Source: Oopsacas minuta (Eukaryota > Porifera > Hexactinellida > Lyssacinosida > Leucopsacidae). From it: a stretch of DNA of 64,000 bases. This document shows, piece by piece, positions 21,463 through 32,772 of this stretch; positions within the stretch are counted from its first letter, which is position 1, and every line of letters begins with the position of its first letter. Made by a program: the position numbers and the translations under genes. The stretch is from assembly GCA_024704765.1 (NCBI GenBank), contig JAKMXF010000222.1, positions 930,001 to 994,000 on the forward strand. The letters are read 5' to 3'. The notes below the pieces were generated by a model, which was not told the DNA's origin, did not search any database, and saw only the letters and a list, made by a program, of their open reading frames with translations.

Positions 21463-23640
21463 TTGATATAATACAGTGGGGCCAATAGCATCACAGAAAA
21501 TGGTGGAAACTAAGCTGATTACGCATACAACACGAAAAAGTTAGCATTGAACACATATAAACAGTAAATATATATAATTCCTGAAGCTTTAGTCTAAATT
21601 TCTCAGAAAATATGCAAAATATTACAAAAATTGAATGGCAATAACTGAAAAACTATAGGTGATGGAGAGAAATTGAATATTTTCGAAATAATGATAGTCC
21701 ATTCCCCAAAGAACAAAATTTGTTAATACAATTGAATATTTAATAAAATTTGTAGAGCAGTGCAATAATCCTTACAAATTTTGGAACACAAACTTAAACT
21801 GTAAGACTGTTAAATATACTTAAAATTTACACAAAAATAGAACAGAACCAATAAAATTAAAAGTTTGGGGTTTATGTATATAAACAATTGTCAACAGGAA
21901 ATCTCGTTTATGGAAATGCTGGTACGAACCCTGGAAATATGTGATTGTTGGGTTGGGGTTTTCGAATCACTAACTTTTAGGCAAATAGATTAATGTGGGT
22001 GAAATGGCTGGATGATTTGAACTAGAATTTTCCAGCAATATATCAAGATATGAAAAAGTGAAAAACGCTAAAGTCAGTAATAGAAATTTCAAATTATGGA
22101 AAATTTTGCAAAACACACCTCATACACAGATTCTAATTCAACAATAATTCGTTTGACAAAATACAGTAGAACTCGGAAATAACGTTTCCTGGCATAAAAC
22201 GTGTAAAATATTCTGAATTAAAATTTTCAGATTACATAGCATTCTCTGTAAATACAACTTGGTTATAAATTACATCTGTTATAAGGTACTTTGGTTATAC
22301 CATATTGTTTTGATCTCTCCATTTCGAGTACGTTATATCCGAGTTCTATTGCATAGTGAATACCTTCAGATATAATAACAAATCGGAATTTGATTTTAGG
22401 ATATTGAGAGTCGACATTCCTTTCTATTATGAAGTATATGGGTTTAATGCAAACAGGAGTCTTTGTAATCCTCCTGATAAAAGGTAAATATGTAATCTGT
22501 AGCATGGTTAACATGAAAAAGTAACCCATGACAGCAAAAAAACAAAAATGCTCTAAAAGCGTAGAATTACATGAAATTCTTGATACAACTTGCATTGGAT
22601 TGAAAAGAAATATTCTGCAAATCAATTTGGCTGAATGCCTAGCCATTTTCGTACATGTAGTAGAAAGTATGTGCATGATCAACGAAATTTCAGACTCAAG
22701 GTAACTAATACCATGTACATGTGTTAACCGCGCTAAGTCTAATCCGGAATCACCTTAGAATAGAATAGAACTGAAGACAACAAAACAATGTTGTAATACC
22801 TTCAAAATTAGATATCTTTATCCTCAGAGGAACATATTTTCTACACGACTCTCATAAATCATGCTAAAATATAATGAAAATTCAGCACAAACAATTGAAT
22901 TGCGACGCAAATACGAGCAAGCAATTAGGGTATCACAAAAAACAATATTTGAAAAGTTGATATCCGACCTCATTATCTGATTACTATAAATGTAAATCGG
23001 ACATCGTTTAGGGGTCGCGTAATTTACTATAATATAATATGTGGATTGTAATAAAAATTTTTGAAGATCCCTGATCTGCACCAATCGAGTTACTAAAAAA
23101 CAATTTCGATTATGGTGAGTATCGCAATCGTGTACTCAAGTGGTAGTTTCATGTCTGAAGATGCTGCACATCATAATGCAAATATGCATTGTTTTTGATA
23201 CATCAGGAGGAATTTCTGAAACAACAAAACATTGCCTATGGAGGCTACTAACAATCTCCATCGCTGATATCTAATAACTTACATTTTTGCATGTGAAAAT
23301 GTATTATCTCCAGACATGAGTGGACAATTAGGGTTCGTTTATTCACAAAGTTTCAACTAACTCAAAGGGCTCGGATCATGGATATTCGAAAACTTTCAAA
23401 GTCAGTTCGTATAGTTATAATATTGTAAATTGTGCGACCACTTAACGACGTGCATTATAATCAAATTTTCATAGGAATCATATTTGATTTAATTGAACCA
23501 CAATAAGAGGTTAGACATCAACTTCGTGAATGTTGCACTCGTTGAACGACCTACGAAGGCAACTCTCATGCAATATTGTAATTATGAACGAACAAGCCAC
23601 ACTCTGTGGATTAGTATCAGCTCATTCTAATCATATGTCA
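21463..23640. other. AT-rich stretch without recognised genes
   Basis: No gene I can support. An open frame on the minus strand at 22263-22682 (139 codons, hydrophobic, starting MIMHILSTTCTK) has no motif I recognise. A solo pogo-like end (ACAGTAGAACTCGG) lies near 22164. The rest is AT-rich DNA with no paired repeats noticed. Confidence 0.4.
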
Positions 23641-25080
23641 ATCTATAATATTAAAACTCCATTATTATTTTTCTGTCTGTTTATCTGTTTGTTTATCCAT
23701 TGTCCCAAGAAAGATTTACGGGATGCAATTTTGAAAGTGTCGCACAACTATGTATTTACCCTGTTTCTCAAGGAAGCAAATAGATTCAATAAATCTTCAA
23801 CAGATATATCGAACATGCTGAATCCGATTTCACACTTTTGGATCAATTATTTGCAAATTTATTGCTGTTTCTATGAATATAAAGTAACAAATTATGCAAA
23901 TCTCAAAATATACGTACAGGCTTGCTCTAAACGGCTACACAGTGGTAACACTAGAGATGCACCGGATATCCGGATTCTATCCGGTATACAACCAATTTCA
24001 TTGATATGCCGGATAATACTATATATAGGAAAAATGCATGATTTATGTAATCAACGTATAATAACTCAAATGTCTAGTCCTAGATCTATTGTGCTATAAC
24101 AAACGTATCAAGACACTAATAATGGAAATCTAATAATCCTAAATTTTTCTGAAAGAGGAGATGTTCTCCTTTTTCAGGTAACAATCGATTGCGCCTTTCT
24201 TTAAATACAATTGCAGCACGATTAAATAATCTTTCACTATATCCTGAGCTAGGTGGAGTATCCAAATATTTAACAAAAGCATCCGGTATCCGGATTACCG
24301 GAAAATTAGAAGCCGAATGGGAAATTTTCATATTCGGTGCATCTCTACGGAACAATACGCTGAAACCGAAATTGCATATATAAGTTTTCCACATGAAAAT
24401 ATATTGTTGTTGTTATGAATATAAATTGAACAAAGTTCAAAATTGTTGAAGAAACATGGTTTCAATGGTTATACTGAGGTAATCGAGTAATCTGAGTCCA
24501 AATATGATATTGTAAACACCATTTTTCGTGAATATTTGTTAAACTTTAGGAACAAAAATAAACAAATTTCGAAATTGAGGTAGAATTATAATTTCAACGA
24601 CAATACTGGGGTAATCGAGTATGAGTCCGATATGATACTGTAAACAACATCTATATTATTGAATTTCACTTGTGGTTTGTCTGTTAGTTTGTCCGTTGAT
24701 ATGTAAATATATTGTTGTTTTTAGGATTAAGCTTGGACTAAACGGTTACCCAGGAGTAACTAAGTACGCTACATCCGAATTTCGAATTTTCAAGGTTCTT
24801 ACAAGAAAATATATAGTGTTATGTGAATATAAAGTAAACAAATTAGCAAAATCTCAAAATTTAGATAGATACTGCTCTCAACCGTTACAAAGGGGGTTGA
24901 TCTTACAAAATAATTCAATAAAATACATGCCATATAAGTATATTTGTGAATTACATTGTTCTAAATATATCCATTTCATAATACTCAAAGGGTCGTCAAT
25001 TTGGAGAATAATGGATATATCGAGGTGGAATATGCCGAGTGCATCGCGAAGCGAATTTGCAAAGGCTCGTGAGTAGGATA
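23640..25080 (+). repeat. dispersed minisatellite-type element, copy 1
   Basis: Contains several copies of a degenerate unit of about 130-140 bp (core: GCT...AAACGGCTACACAG.GGTAAC...TACGCTGAA.CCGAATTT, then ATATGTAAATATTATTGTTGTT...AAAGTAAACAAATTA). There is also a second pair of units at about 24470 and 24610 (GGTAATCGAGTA...GAGTCC). Each part begins near a TGTCTGTTTATCTGTTTG-like tract (23670, 24675). The element ends with CAATTTGGA...ATCGCGAAGCGA...AAAGGCTCGTGAGTA at about 24998-25076, which also closes copy 2 at 53739-53828. A Helitron/Helentron-like origin is possible but unproven. Confidence 0.5.
23952..24347 (-). mobile_element. short non-autonomous hAT with transposase C-terminus
   Basis: A 396-bp element with ends TAGAGATGCACCG / CGGTGCATCTCTA. 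It sits inside the minisatellite unit: left flank GGTAACAC, right flank CGGAACAA followed by TACGCTGA, exactly continuing the unit. The 8-bp flanks agree at 5 of 8 positions, consistent with an old hAT duplication. Inside, on the minus strand (about 24140-24290), the hAT dimerisation motif is readable: KYLDTPPSSGYSERLF, FKERRNRLLPEKGEHLLF. It is therefore an internally deleted derivative of a full hAT. Confidence 0.85.
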
Positions 25081-25850
25081 TTTCAACGTAATGAAATAAA
25101 TAACAATAACCTATGAAGACAGCTTAGTATATAAATTAAATGTGCAAAAGTGTTACGATAAATTGGAGGCACCACGATAGGTGGTAGTAATCTCATTACA
25201 CATAGCGCCACTTTTAAAAAATATGAATAATTGGCAAAGCTGTCGGCATAAGTTGTAATTATATACTTTTCTGAGCGGAGCGAGGAATTCACATCTATCA
25301 AACACTATACTCACAATTTACTACGATATCCAGCCCAAATAATATTCAATTTGATTGCAATAATTATCAGTTGACTAAATAATATGAATAGAAGGGAATA
25401 CCTGAGAAGATTTCATCGTGCCAAGTCAAGAATGTGAAATTCGGTATCAGCATATTGAATTACCCCCTTATGTTGTCTGGAACAATCCTCTACCATTATT
25501 CAAAGTTTATATATTCGGGAAATACATTCCATTAAAATTATCCATGGGCTTTCACTGAAAAAAAACACAGAAAATATAGGAAACCATTCAATACTGGGGC
25601 ACTGTACTAAAGTATTGTCGGCACAGTAAAAGAAAAGAATAGCGAACATTTAGTACTCGATAATGAATAATAAAATATTGATGAAATAATAACTCACACT
25701 TGTTGATGCGTGTTTGAGTCCATGGGAACTTGAAAACTCTGGTCGCGAACGGGAATGTTGGCGTTTGGACATCTAGTTTGAATGGAGAATATAGAACATA
25801 GTAACAAGTGGAAAAAATTGTGTGCACATCAATTCAAAATTACGTACGGG
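25081..25850. other. AT-rich gap
   Basis: No supported gene or paired repeat. A GAGCGGAGCGAGGAATTC motif at 25270 resembles the tail of the minisatellite-type element. Confidence 0.35.
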
Positions 25851-27370
25851 ATGGCTATACTATCAACAAGTACATTTCATTTGTTGATATGGGTTTTCCT
25901 CTGTATCACGAGTCTCTTAAATCGTGATCTCGGTCAAAAAATACGAACCCTACGAAATTTACAGGTTGGGCATAAAAGCTTATGTAGATATCGAAAATGT
26001 TTTGAAAAAAATATTTCCATCGCAAAACTTTTGAGAGTGTGATTTTGAATATTTGGTGTCATATCAAAATATCTGTCAACTGTTTAGTTCCGATTTCAGC
26101 AGTTTTGAATTTGAACCCCTTCATTAGATCGAGATTATGTTTTAATCAATAATTTAATTGTACATGGTAAAGGGTGTTGTTATAGTTATTATTTGGAACA
26201 AGAGATTATGAATAACCAATAAATACACTAATTCATATACAATATGATATTATTTGTGGTCAATACCAACTAAATTAGCTATAAATACGAAACAAATTAG
26301 AAAAGTTTAAAACATAAATAACCATGCAAATTAAGTAAAATATTTCGCTAAATTATGAATGCGTATGAAGCAACTAAATTGAAGTTTGTGCTTGGTGCTG
26401 TGCCAAGGTTGGCAATATCAAGCTCAATTAGCATCAGTTTTTAAGCAACCAGCTGATGACTTAAGATAATTAAGTGAATATTACACGAAAGTTTTTGAAA
26501 ACTATAGATCGAAATTGTCTTCGGCCAAATATTTTTGTACAACCTATAAACTTTATTTAGCTAAGGTTGCGAGTATATAGTGGTGCCCCTAGGAAAGGCC
26601 AATTCAATTTAATGGTAACAATCTCTTGCATCAAACGCGTTCAATAAGTAGTCCTGGTAATCAATGCCCAATTTGTGATTAAACGAGTAGATTTGGATCT
26701 CTTGCGAAATCTGAAATTTCAAATGCAAAACCAGAAATACCGATGATAAATACTCCAACAAAGGTTGTTAAACATTGTAGCAAATGCTTGAGCGAAATTT
26801 CAAAAGATATATACCATCAACGCAACAAAAGGCCTCTGATTGACAATACCCACCAGCATTTATATCACAGAAATGGACTCGATCAGTTTACTTATCATAA
26901 CATGTTACAACGTTATCAAGAAGGAGATAACATAATATTAAGTTGCCAACTGCCACGACCTGAAGGAGTCATCCATAAATTGTCAACGCTTCAACTCTAC
27001 AAATTCTCCACCACAATCAGAATCTAAGAAGCAACGAACTGAGTCCGGAAGATTATGCAACTTAAATCAACTGGTGAATTGTCGAACAATCAATTTTACA
27101 AGGTGTCTTCAGCATTGTAAGACACTGGAACACGTTGTCCGCCAATGGGATAATACAATGAGACTAATGAAGAATTCTGTATATGGATATTATGAAGTGT
27201 ATTTCAATTAGTTCTGATCATATTAAAGAAAAGTACCAAAATAGTATTAAGGAAACTTTTGTGGTAAGATGCAATGAGATCAAAACATCACTTCAGAGAT
27301 CTAAGGTAAAATATATGGCGATAATCTAGAACGATTGAAATATAAACTTTCTGCAGGAATATCGTGAGTG
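25850..27370 (+). pseudogene. RAG1/CACTA-like transposase N-terminal half, decayed copy
   Basis: A duplicated N-terminal segment at about 25870-26010 is followed by 26743-27027, with a CSKC zinc-knuckle motif in KHCSKCLSEISKD. Then 27058-27340 reads MQLKSTGELSNNQFYKVSSAL, RCPPMG, EEFCIWIL with stops and shifts. These match the middle of the better preserved protein at 30210-32204 (LCSKCLNTIS; AQIKCTGGAMSNKQ; ACPSMKDYYDER). The inverse locus 39300-40450 is a sister copy. The catalytic half is absent here, and the non-LTR fragment begins where it should continue. Confidence 0.65.
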
Positions 27371-27379
27371 TTTTCGATT

Positions 27380-29470
27380 TAATCAACTTCAGGGTCACAT
27401 CAGTGTCTAGAAAAGGAAACTCTAGGGGGTATCAATGTGAATTATTTAAAATTATAAAGTCCACAGAGTATCAGAGAGTCCTTGAACCGTTTAACAACCT
27501 AACACTAGATGCAAGCTCTATATCAGTTCCTTCGATCTTAATAGGAGGTATACAAAGGGGTTATTTTTGGAAAGATATAATCATGTCCTTAGTTTTATTA
27601 ATTTGCTCGTGGGTGACCACGAATTTGATTGGTCCATGAGGTCTGTATGGAACTCAAGCTACACTTGTGGACCTGCACCATAAGGTGGTATCGTCCATAT
27701 ACTTGTGCATAGGATATGGAGGGTGCAAATCACTGATGAGTACAATGTAGAGGAGTGGGCCCCAGACATGATCCTTGGGGGTGGTGGGACAGATCCCTTC
27801 AGACAAACCCATTCGGATAACTTCAGGCCTAGCCTGACTCTTAGGGATGGATGGATTAAAGATAATACAAACCGGGTGCGCTAAAGTGAAAGCATGGCCT
27901 CGGAGAATCCAACCGAGAATATCATCTGGCCCTGTATCTTTGTGTACTTATATTCTATCAAGCAACACTAAACGGTGTTTGCATCGATGATATAGTTTAA
28001 GGTACCGGGCGAACTAGCGGAACAATACCCAAGTCCAAAGGTTCCAGATCCCGACCAACATGGTGTTATCCAGGCGTATACGGCCCGCCTAAAGGCTCAT
28101 AAATTTAGAGAAATATATGTTTAGCAGTACGAATATACCATCTCCCTAGGCTTAGAAACCCCAGTATAGTAACACAAAACTTACGGTTTATGTGTATGAA
28201 AAGGGTTAGAATGCATTTCTAGGCGAATGGTCCTGACAACTTGGATGAAACCCTACCACCACACAACTCGTTAGCAAAGGAATTAAGGTCTGAGCAAGTT
28301 TTCCCTAGGGCGGTGAGGGCTTGGGTAAGTTTCGAACAATGGTGCTGGTCGCAATTACGCAGCGAGCTCAGTTAGCTACGATAGTGAGACGGGGGATAGT
28401 ATTTGCAATCTTGATCACTTTGTTGCCTAGGCTACCATATTCCGAAAAATTACCAGTCATAAAAGCTCCTTAGCGTTGAGTATGAGTTGAGAGAAATAGT
28501 TAGTAACGCATAGTTCATCAGATGTATGGCGCCTGTTATGTCTTGTTGGGAGATAATCGTTCACTAGATCTGATATAGAATTTTGAAAAATTCAAATATA
28601 TATTCACATGATGGCCACAACTACAATGTAGTCAAGTAAATTGGGTGAGAGCTTAGGAGTAATTAACATTTGCACGCTGGTTACTGACTCGGACATTCAA
28701 TGCTACAGTTACACCTGCGTTAAACCTATGTGAAGAGGATGGCTCATAAATGACAACTTTGTTAACAAAAAAGTGATGGGCAAGAATGGCACGATTTTGA
28801 CGGTGGTAAGATTTTGTCTGAAATCGCTATACGTTGTGTTGGGGAAGTGACAAATGTTTGATGGATAGTTCCACAGCTCGGTGCCATTCAAATTATTAAA
28901 ATAGCCGAGGAGCATAACACCTGAATAAGTGTGTGTTTTGAGTGCGTAATCAATAGAAGTTATGATGTGATCGGTGGCCTTAAGATCAAAAGCACCAGGA
29001 GTGCGATACATAACACCACCCGGATGTGTGAAAATTTACGCGGCATAGATTCACGCCAGACCAACAGTTATAGTAACTCGACCTCATCACATCCCAAGTT
29101 GACGATTCTATTGTATGGAATGCTATTACGGATGCAAAATAAGGACGTCACCCCCCTCCTATTAACTCCGTGTCTCCTCTGACAAGTGTACCCATCAATG
29201 GCAGTGGTACAGGGAGGGATTTCGTCAGATATCCAGGTTTCAGTTACACAGGCTATATCAAAATGATTCACATCTATTACATTCGTTAATTCATCTATTG
29301 TTATTCACAACACTTATCGTATAAGAGTTGAGGAGAGCGAGGAGGCGCCAATTGATACTATAAATAGGTCTAACCATGGCCTATGTAATAAGGCTTGACT
29401 GTTCATTGGGACCATGGATTACAAAAAGTGCATACATTGAATATGACATGTTGAGATTAATACTATTGTT
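27380..29470 (-). pseudogene. non-LTR retrotransposon fragment (endonuclease and reverse transcriptase)
   Basis: Read on the minus strand. An AP-endonuclease domain at about 28709-29330 shows DVNHFDIACVTETWISD, then NRRGV, then VMLLGYFNNLNGTEL, where the usual catalytic D of LLGDFN is Y. A reverse transcriptase part at 27640-28060 shows KIQGPDDILGWILRG, then WGPLLYIVLISDLHPP and the catalytic box KYMDDTTL (about 27683-27706). The segment between the early RT blocks and the YxDD box is deleted. Downstream (27420-27640) IPPIKIEGTDIELASSVRLL matches the post-RT region. Many stops; no poly(A) tail or clean end was recognised. It appears joined to, or inserted in, the RAG-like copy. Confidence 0.8.
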
Positions 29471-29938
29471 TTTGACAATATTCGTACCAAATGGTAGATA
29501 GAAGGTAATCATATTTTACACTACTACAACAAAAATTGTATAATAAAGAAATAAGAAATGCTAGGACAACAAAGAGACAGCCAACAGCAAAATTACTAGG
29601 TACTTTGATTGAATTTGGTGTATTTACGAGTGTTATGCGAGCTTTCAGTTAATGTCCTTCTCAACGTATTCATGTTCTTCACTTTGTTAGTAAGGATACA
29701 GTTAGTTGCTGAAAAATAATCTTCTTTAAGATATTCCATCCTATTGTGTCACAAGTAGGACATTTTTTTCTCCAAAACTCAGTTTCATTACTCCTGATCA
29801 CATTTAATGTCATGGAAACTAATATCTTCCGAGAATGACTTGTCATAAAGAGGTTGAAGAGACTAGAATCTATTTCGATCCTGGAGTAGACCTTACACAA
29901 TATTACAACTGCTTCAGTACTGGAGCTGAAGGCCACTT

Positions 29939-30105
29939 CACTGGTCTCTCAGAAAATCATATTGATCGAAAAAACGAGGTCCTTGAGATTTTTCATGATT
30001 CTTGTGTAGAATTTTGCGTAGAATCCGATTCTGTTGCCAAAAAAATATTTCTCACACAAATTTTTGAGTTATTTTATATTTTTTTGTAAAAAAAAAATTT
30101 TTTAG
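29939..30105. repeat. left TIR of the RAG1/CACTA-like element
   Basis: Inverse of about 32606-32772. The inner edge fades in an A/T homopolymer tract. Confidence 0.85.
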
Positions 30106-30209
30106 TTCCCATTTTTATATGTTGTCGGGTTGCTAATTTATCATATTAGAATCATCGTTATCATTCATACATTGAATATAATACATCCATCAGTCACATA
30201 TAGAATAAA

Positions 30210-32204
30210 TTAAGTACTTATAAAATTAACGAAATTAATTTCCTTGACAGCATTTAGTAGGTTTTCGCCGTAATTTTCTAGAGACTCGCTACATTGATAA
30301 TATCTCCAAACTTTGATGAATCGAGAATGAGCTGATTCAGCTGCCTGCTCTGAAACGGCGCCCAATCCCATACCAACTGGAAGGAATTTGGTGATAAATG
30401 GGATAACATGTCTGCACACTATATGGACTTTTGTTGAACAATTCAGCCCAGTTAATTTGAATGCTTCTTCAAATTGAAATATCGCCAGTTTGTAATCACC
30501 TTGTATCTTTTGCCCAAAACATGTCCTCACTACCTCTGAAAATCGCTTTAAAGCAATGCTAGATGAGTTGCTAATTGGAAAACCAATCTGCTCACCCATC
30601 AATGTAATTTTCCGCATTGCATTACCTTCAAATGCGCCTCCATGGTAAGAACTTCGAGATATGTTATTGTGCTTCAGTAATAATTCATGTGTAACTAACT
30701 CTTCTTCAGACATTGTAGCCACGATCGCATTGTACAACTTCTGACCAACCCCTAACAAAAGATGTAACTCGGGAATATTGAACATCTGCATGTAGTCAAC
30801 CATCCATACACCAAGAGCCTCCATATCTTCTACACCATCACAGTCAATCGCATGATTCTTTGAGTCGGAGTTATATTCTTCACACAATTTTTGGTACATC
30901 TCTGCATGATGTGCTGATGATCTTGATTTGAATTCGACATGATCCAATCCACTTTTAGCATCCCATACACACCAAATGCATGGGTAACGTCCAAGCATAA
31001 TACCCAGACAGAGAGCAGCGGCTTTGAGATCAAAGGTAAATGATACGTTGTACTCATGAATAAACTTTTGAATTTCCGGGGCATTCAGTATTATAGAAAA
31101 ATTGTAATTATTTTCAGGAGCACTTGATACCCATAAGAAGATTAGATTTCGCACAGAATTTTCCAGTTGTAGACACATGACAAGCTTAGTGAACCCACAA
31201 CCATAATCAAGGCCAAGCTTAAAATTGAAACTGTAAACTGAAGATTCTCCGCTAATGTTGTAGAATTTTTCTATCAGTTTGTCGATGTTGCAACAGCGTA
31301 CGACCCAAGTCTTTCTGATATCAGAGGAATACTTCTCTTTGCTCCATTCCAGATCTAATTGGACGCATTCGAATATATCATCACAATATTGTTTCCGTTC
31401 GTCGTAATAGTCCTTCATTGATGGACAGGCCACGCCAGCATCCCTTATTACTTTGGTTACAGCTTTTAGTTGCTTGTTACTCATTGCTCCGCCAGTGCAT
31501 TTTATCTGTGCGATGTCAGAGAAATCCATTTTGGGCATTTTGTGTTGAGGTAACTGGTCCAAATTACCAGGAAGCATATGAATTGGATGGCCTCCCGATG
31601 GTCTAGGTAACGTTATACGCGAGTCCTCACTTGCACTGCGGAATTTTCGTAAGATTTCGGAACATACGACAGGTTCAATAGAACGTTTTCGTGCTAACAA
31701 AAATTGGCTATTATTTACCAAAGAAGTTTTTGAGCAAGTATGCGGAAATCCGGGACTTATTGTGTTTAAACACTTACTACAAAGATTAAGAACCTTTTTG
31801 GGAGAGTTGATCGCAGGACGTCCAGGTTTTTCGTGGAGAATTTACAAAGAAGCACGATTTCTAGGTCCAAATCTCGAACTTTCCATGCACATTACACAGG
31901 TATTGACTGAACTACACGTATTCAAGCGAGTACTTCGTATAATTGGCCAATTGAATCGAACAGGAATTTCCCTTGAAGTATCATCATGCATTGATCGATT
32001 AACCAAATAGAGCTTGCAAGTATTGCACAAAACATTTGGCCGATTATCCTCCATCGGATCGATTGGCTCGAAAAACTTCGAATATTGCTCACCCAAATGA
32101 GTAGAAATAAGGCTATTGTTTTTAATAGTTATCTTCCCAACTTTAATACAACACCAACGACAAATTTTGTCTTTTGCAGACTCGTGCTTACTCATAAATA
32201 CCAA
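30210..32204 (-). pseudogene. RAG1/CACTA-like DDE transposase with one in-frame stop
   Basis: One reading frame of 664 codons plus terminator (32204 down to 30210), interrupted only by TAA at 31842-31844. The segment before the stop has zinc motifs (CRWC, CNTC, CVMC). The segment after it opens with ILHEKPGRPAINSPKK and a CSKC motif, then 503 open codons. In order: D in LGLDYGCGF, D in TFDLKAAAL, CxxC in PCIWCVWD, HxxxxH in KVHIVCRHV, E in EQAAESAHSRF. That order matches the D-D-(C2-H2 zinc)-E core of RAG1/Transib/CMC transposases. It lies 105 bp from the left TIR and about 400 bp from the right. The TAA lies in TTGTAAAT, which could be a donor-like site, so splicing cannot be ruled out; otherwise it is a single nonsense mutation. 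Confidence 0.8.
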
Positions 32205-32605
32205 CAGTAGAAATAGATATCAGAACAATTATGTATCAGAAAAATTATATAGAAAATGAGTACAAGCATTCTTTAAATAGTTTTTCTATGCAAACAGATA
32301 TTCGTTAAACACCTTTAATTACTAATTATCACTGAATGGAAACTACTTAAAAGTATTCAAAGGACTCGATTAGGTGATTAATGACGTGCAATCAAACTAT
32401 TGTTACTATTGTTAAACTATTCGAACCTGATACCATACAGAAAAATGAATGACATAATAGAATAGAATAAAACCGCAATACTATTGAAAATTCTAAGTGC
32501 ATGCAGATGTAAACAACAATGTCTAAGCATATCATAATAATATCTGATTGCCAATGGTGATGCATCTGCCATCGCTGTCATGATGAGAATCTAAAATATT
32601 CGAAA

Positions 32606-32772
32606 TGTAAAAAATTATTTTTTTACAAAAAAATAAATTTATCGAAAAAATTTGTGTGGGAAATATTTTTTTGACAACAGAATCGGATTCTACGCAAAAT
32701 TCTACACAAGAATCATGAAAAATCTCAAGGACCTCGTTTTTTCGATCAATATGATTTTCTGAGAGACCCGTG
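32606..32772. repeat. right TIR of the RAG1/CACTA-like element
   Basis: Inverse partner of 29939-30105, ending GAGAGACCCGTG before the ACTT duplication. Confidence 0.85.

Larger units (their letters stand above)
29939..32772 (-). mobile_element. RAG1/CACTA-like (Chapaev-type) DNA transposon, complete ends
   Basis: A 2834-bp element inserted in the P-element gene. It is flanked by a perfect 4-bp duplication ACTT (29935-29938 and 32773-32776). The termini begin CAC (CACTGGTCTCTCAG / CACGGGTCTCTCAG) and the TIRs extend about 165 bp with only three mismatches in the first 125. CAC ends with a 4-bp TSD are what is described for Chapaev elements; CACTA uses 2-3 bp and Transib 5 bp. The near-identical long TIRs suggest a fairly recent insertion. 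Confidence 0.88.

Noticed and set aside
22263-22682. 139-codon minus-strand open frame with hydrophobic stretches
   Set aside because: No recognisable motif, AT-rich hydrophobic composition typical of chance frames, no splice or promoter context.
23530-24099. 189-codon plus-strand open frame across the minisatellite
   Set aside because: It runs through the repeat units and the hAT terminus and shows no conserved domain.
29939-32772. Assignment to Transib rather than Chapaev-type
   Set aside because: Transib makes 5-bp duplications; here four bases match and the fifth on either side does not.
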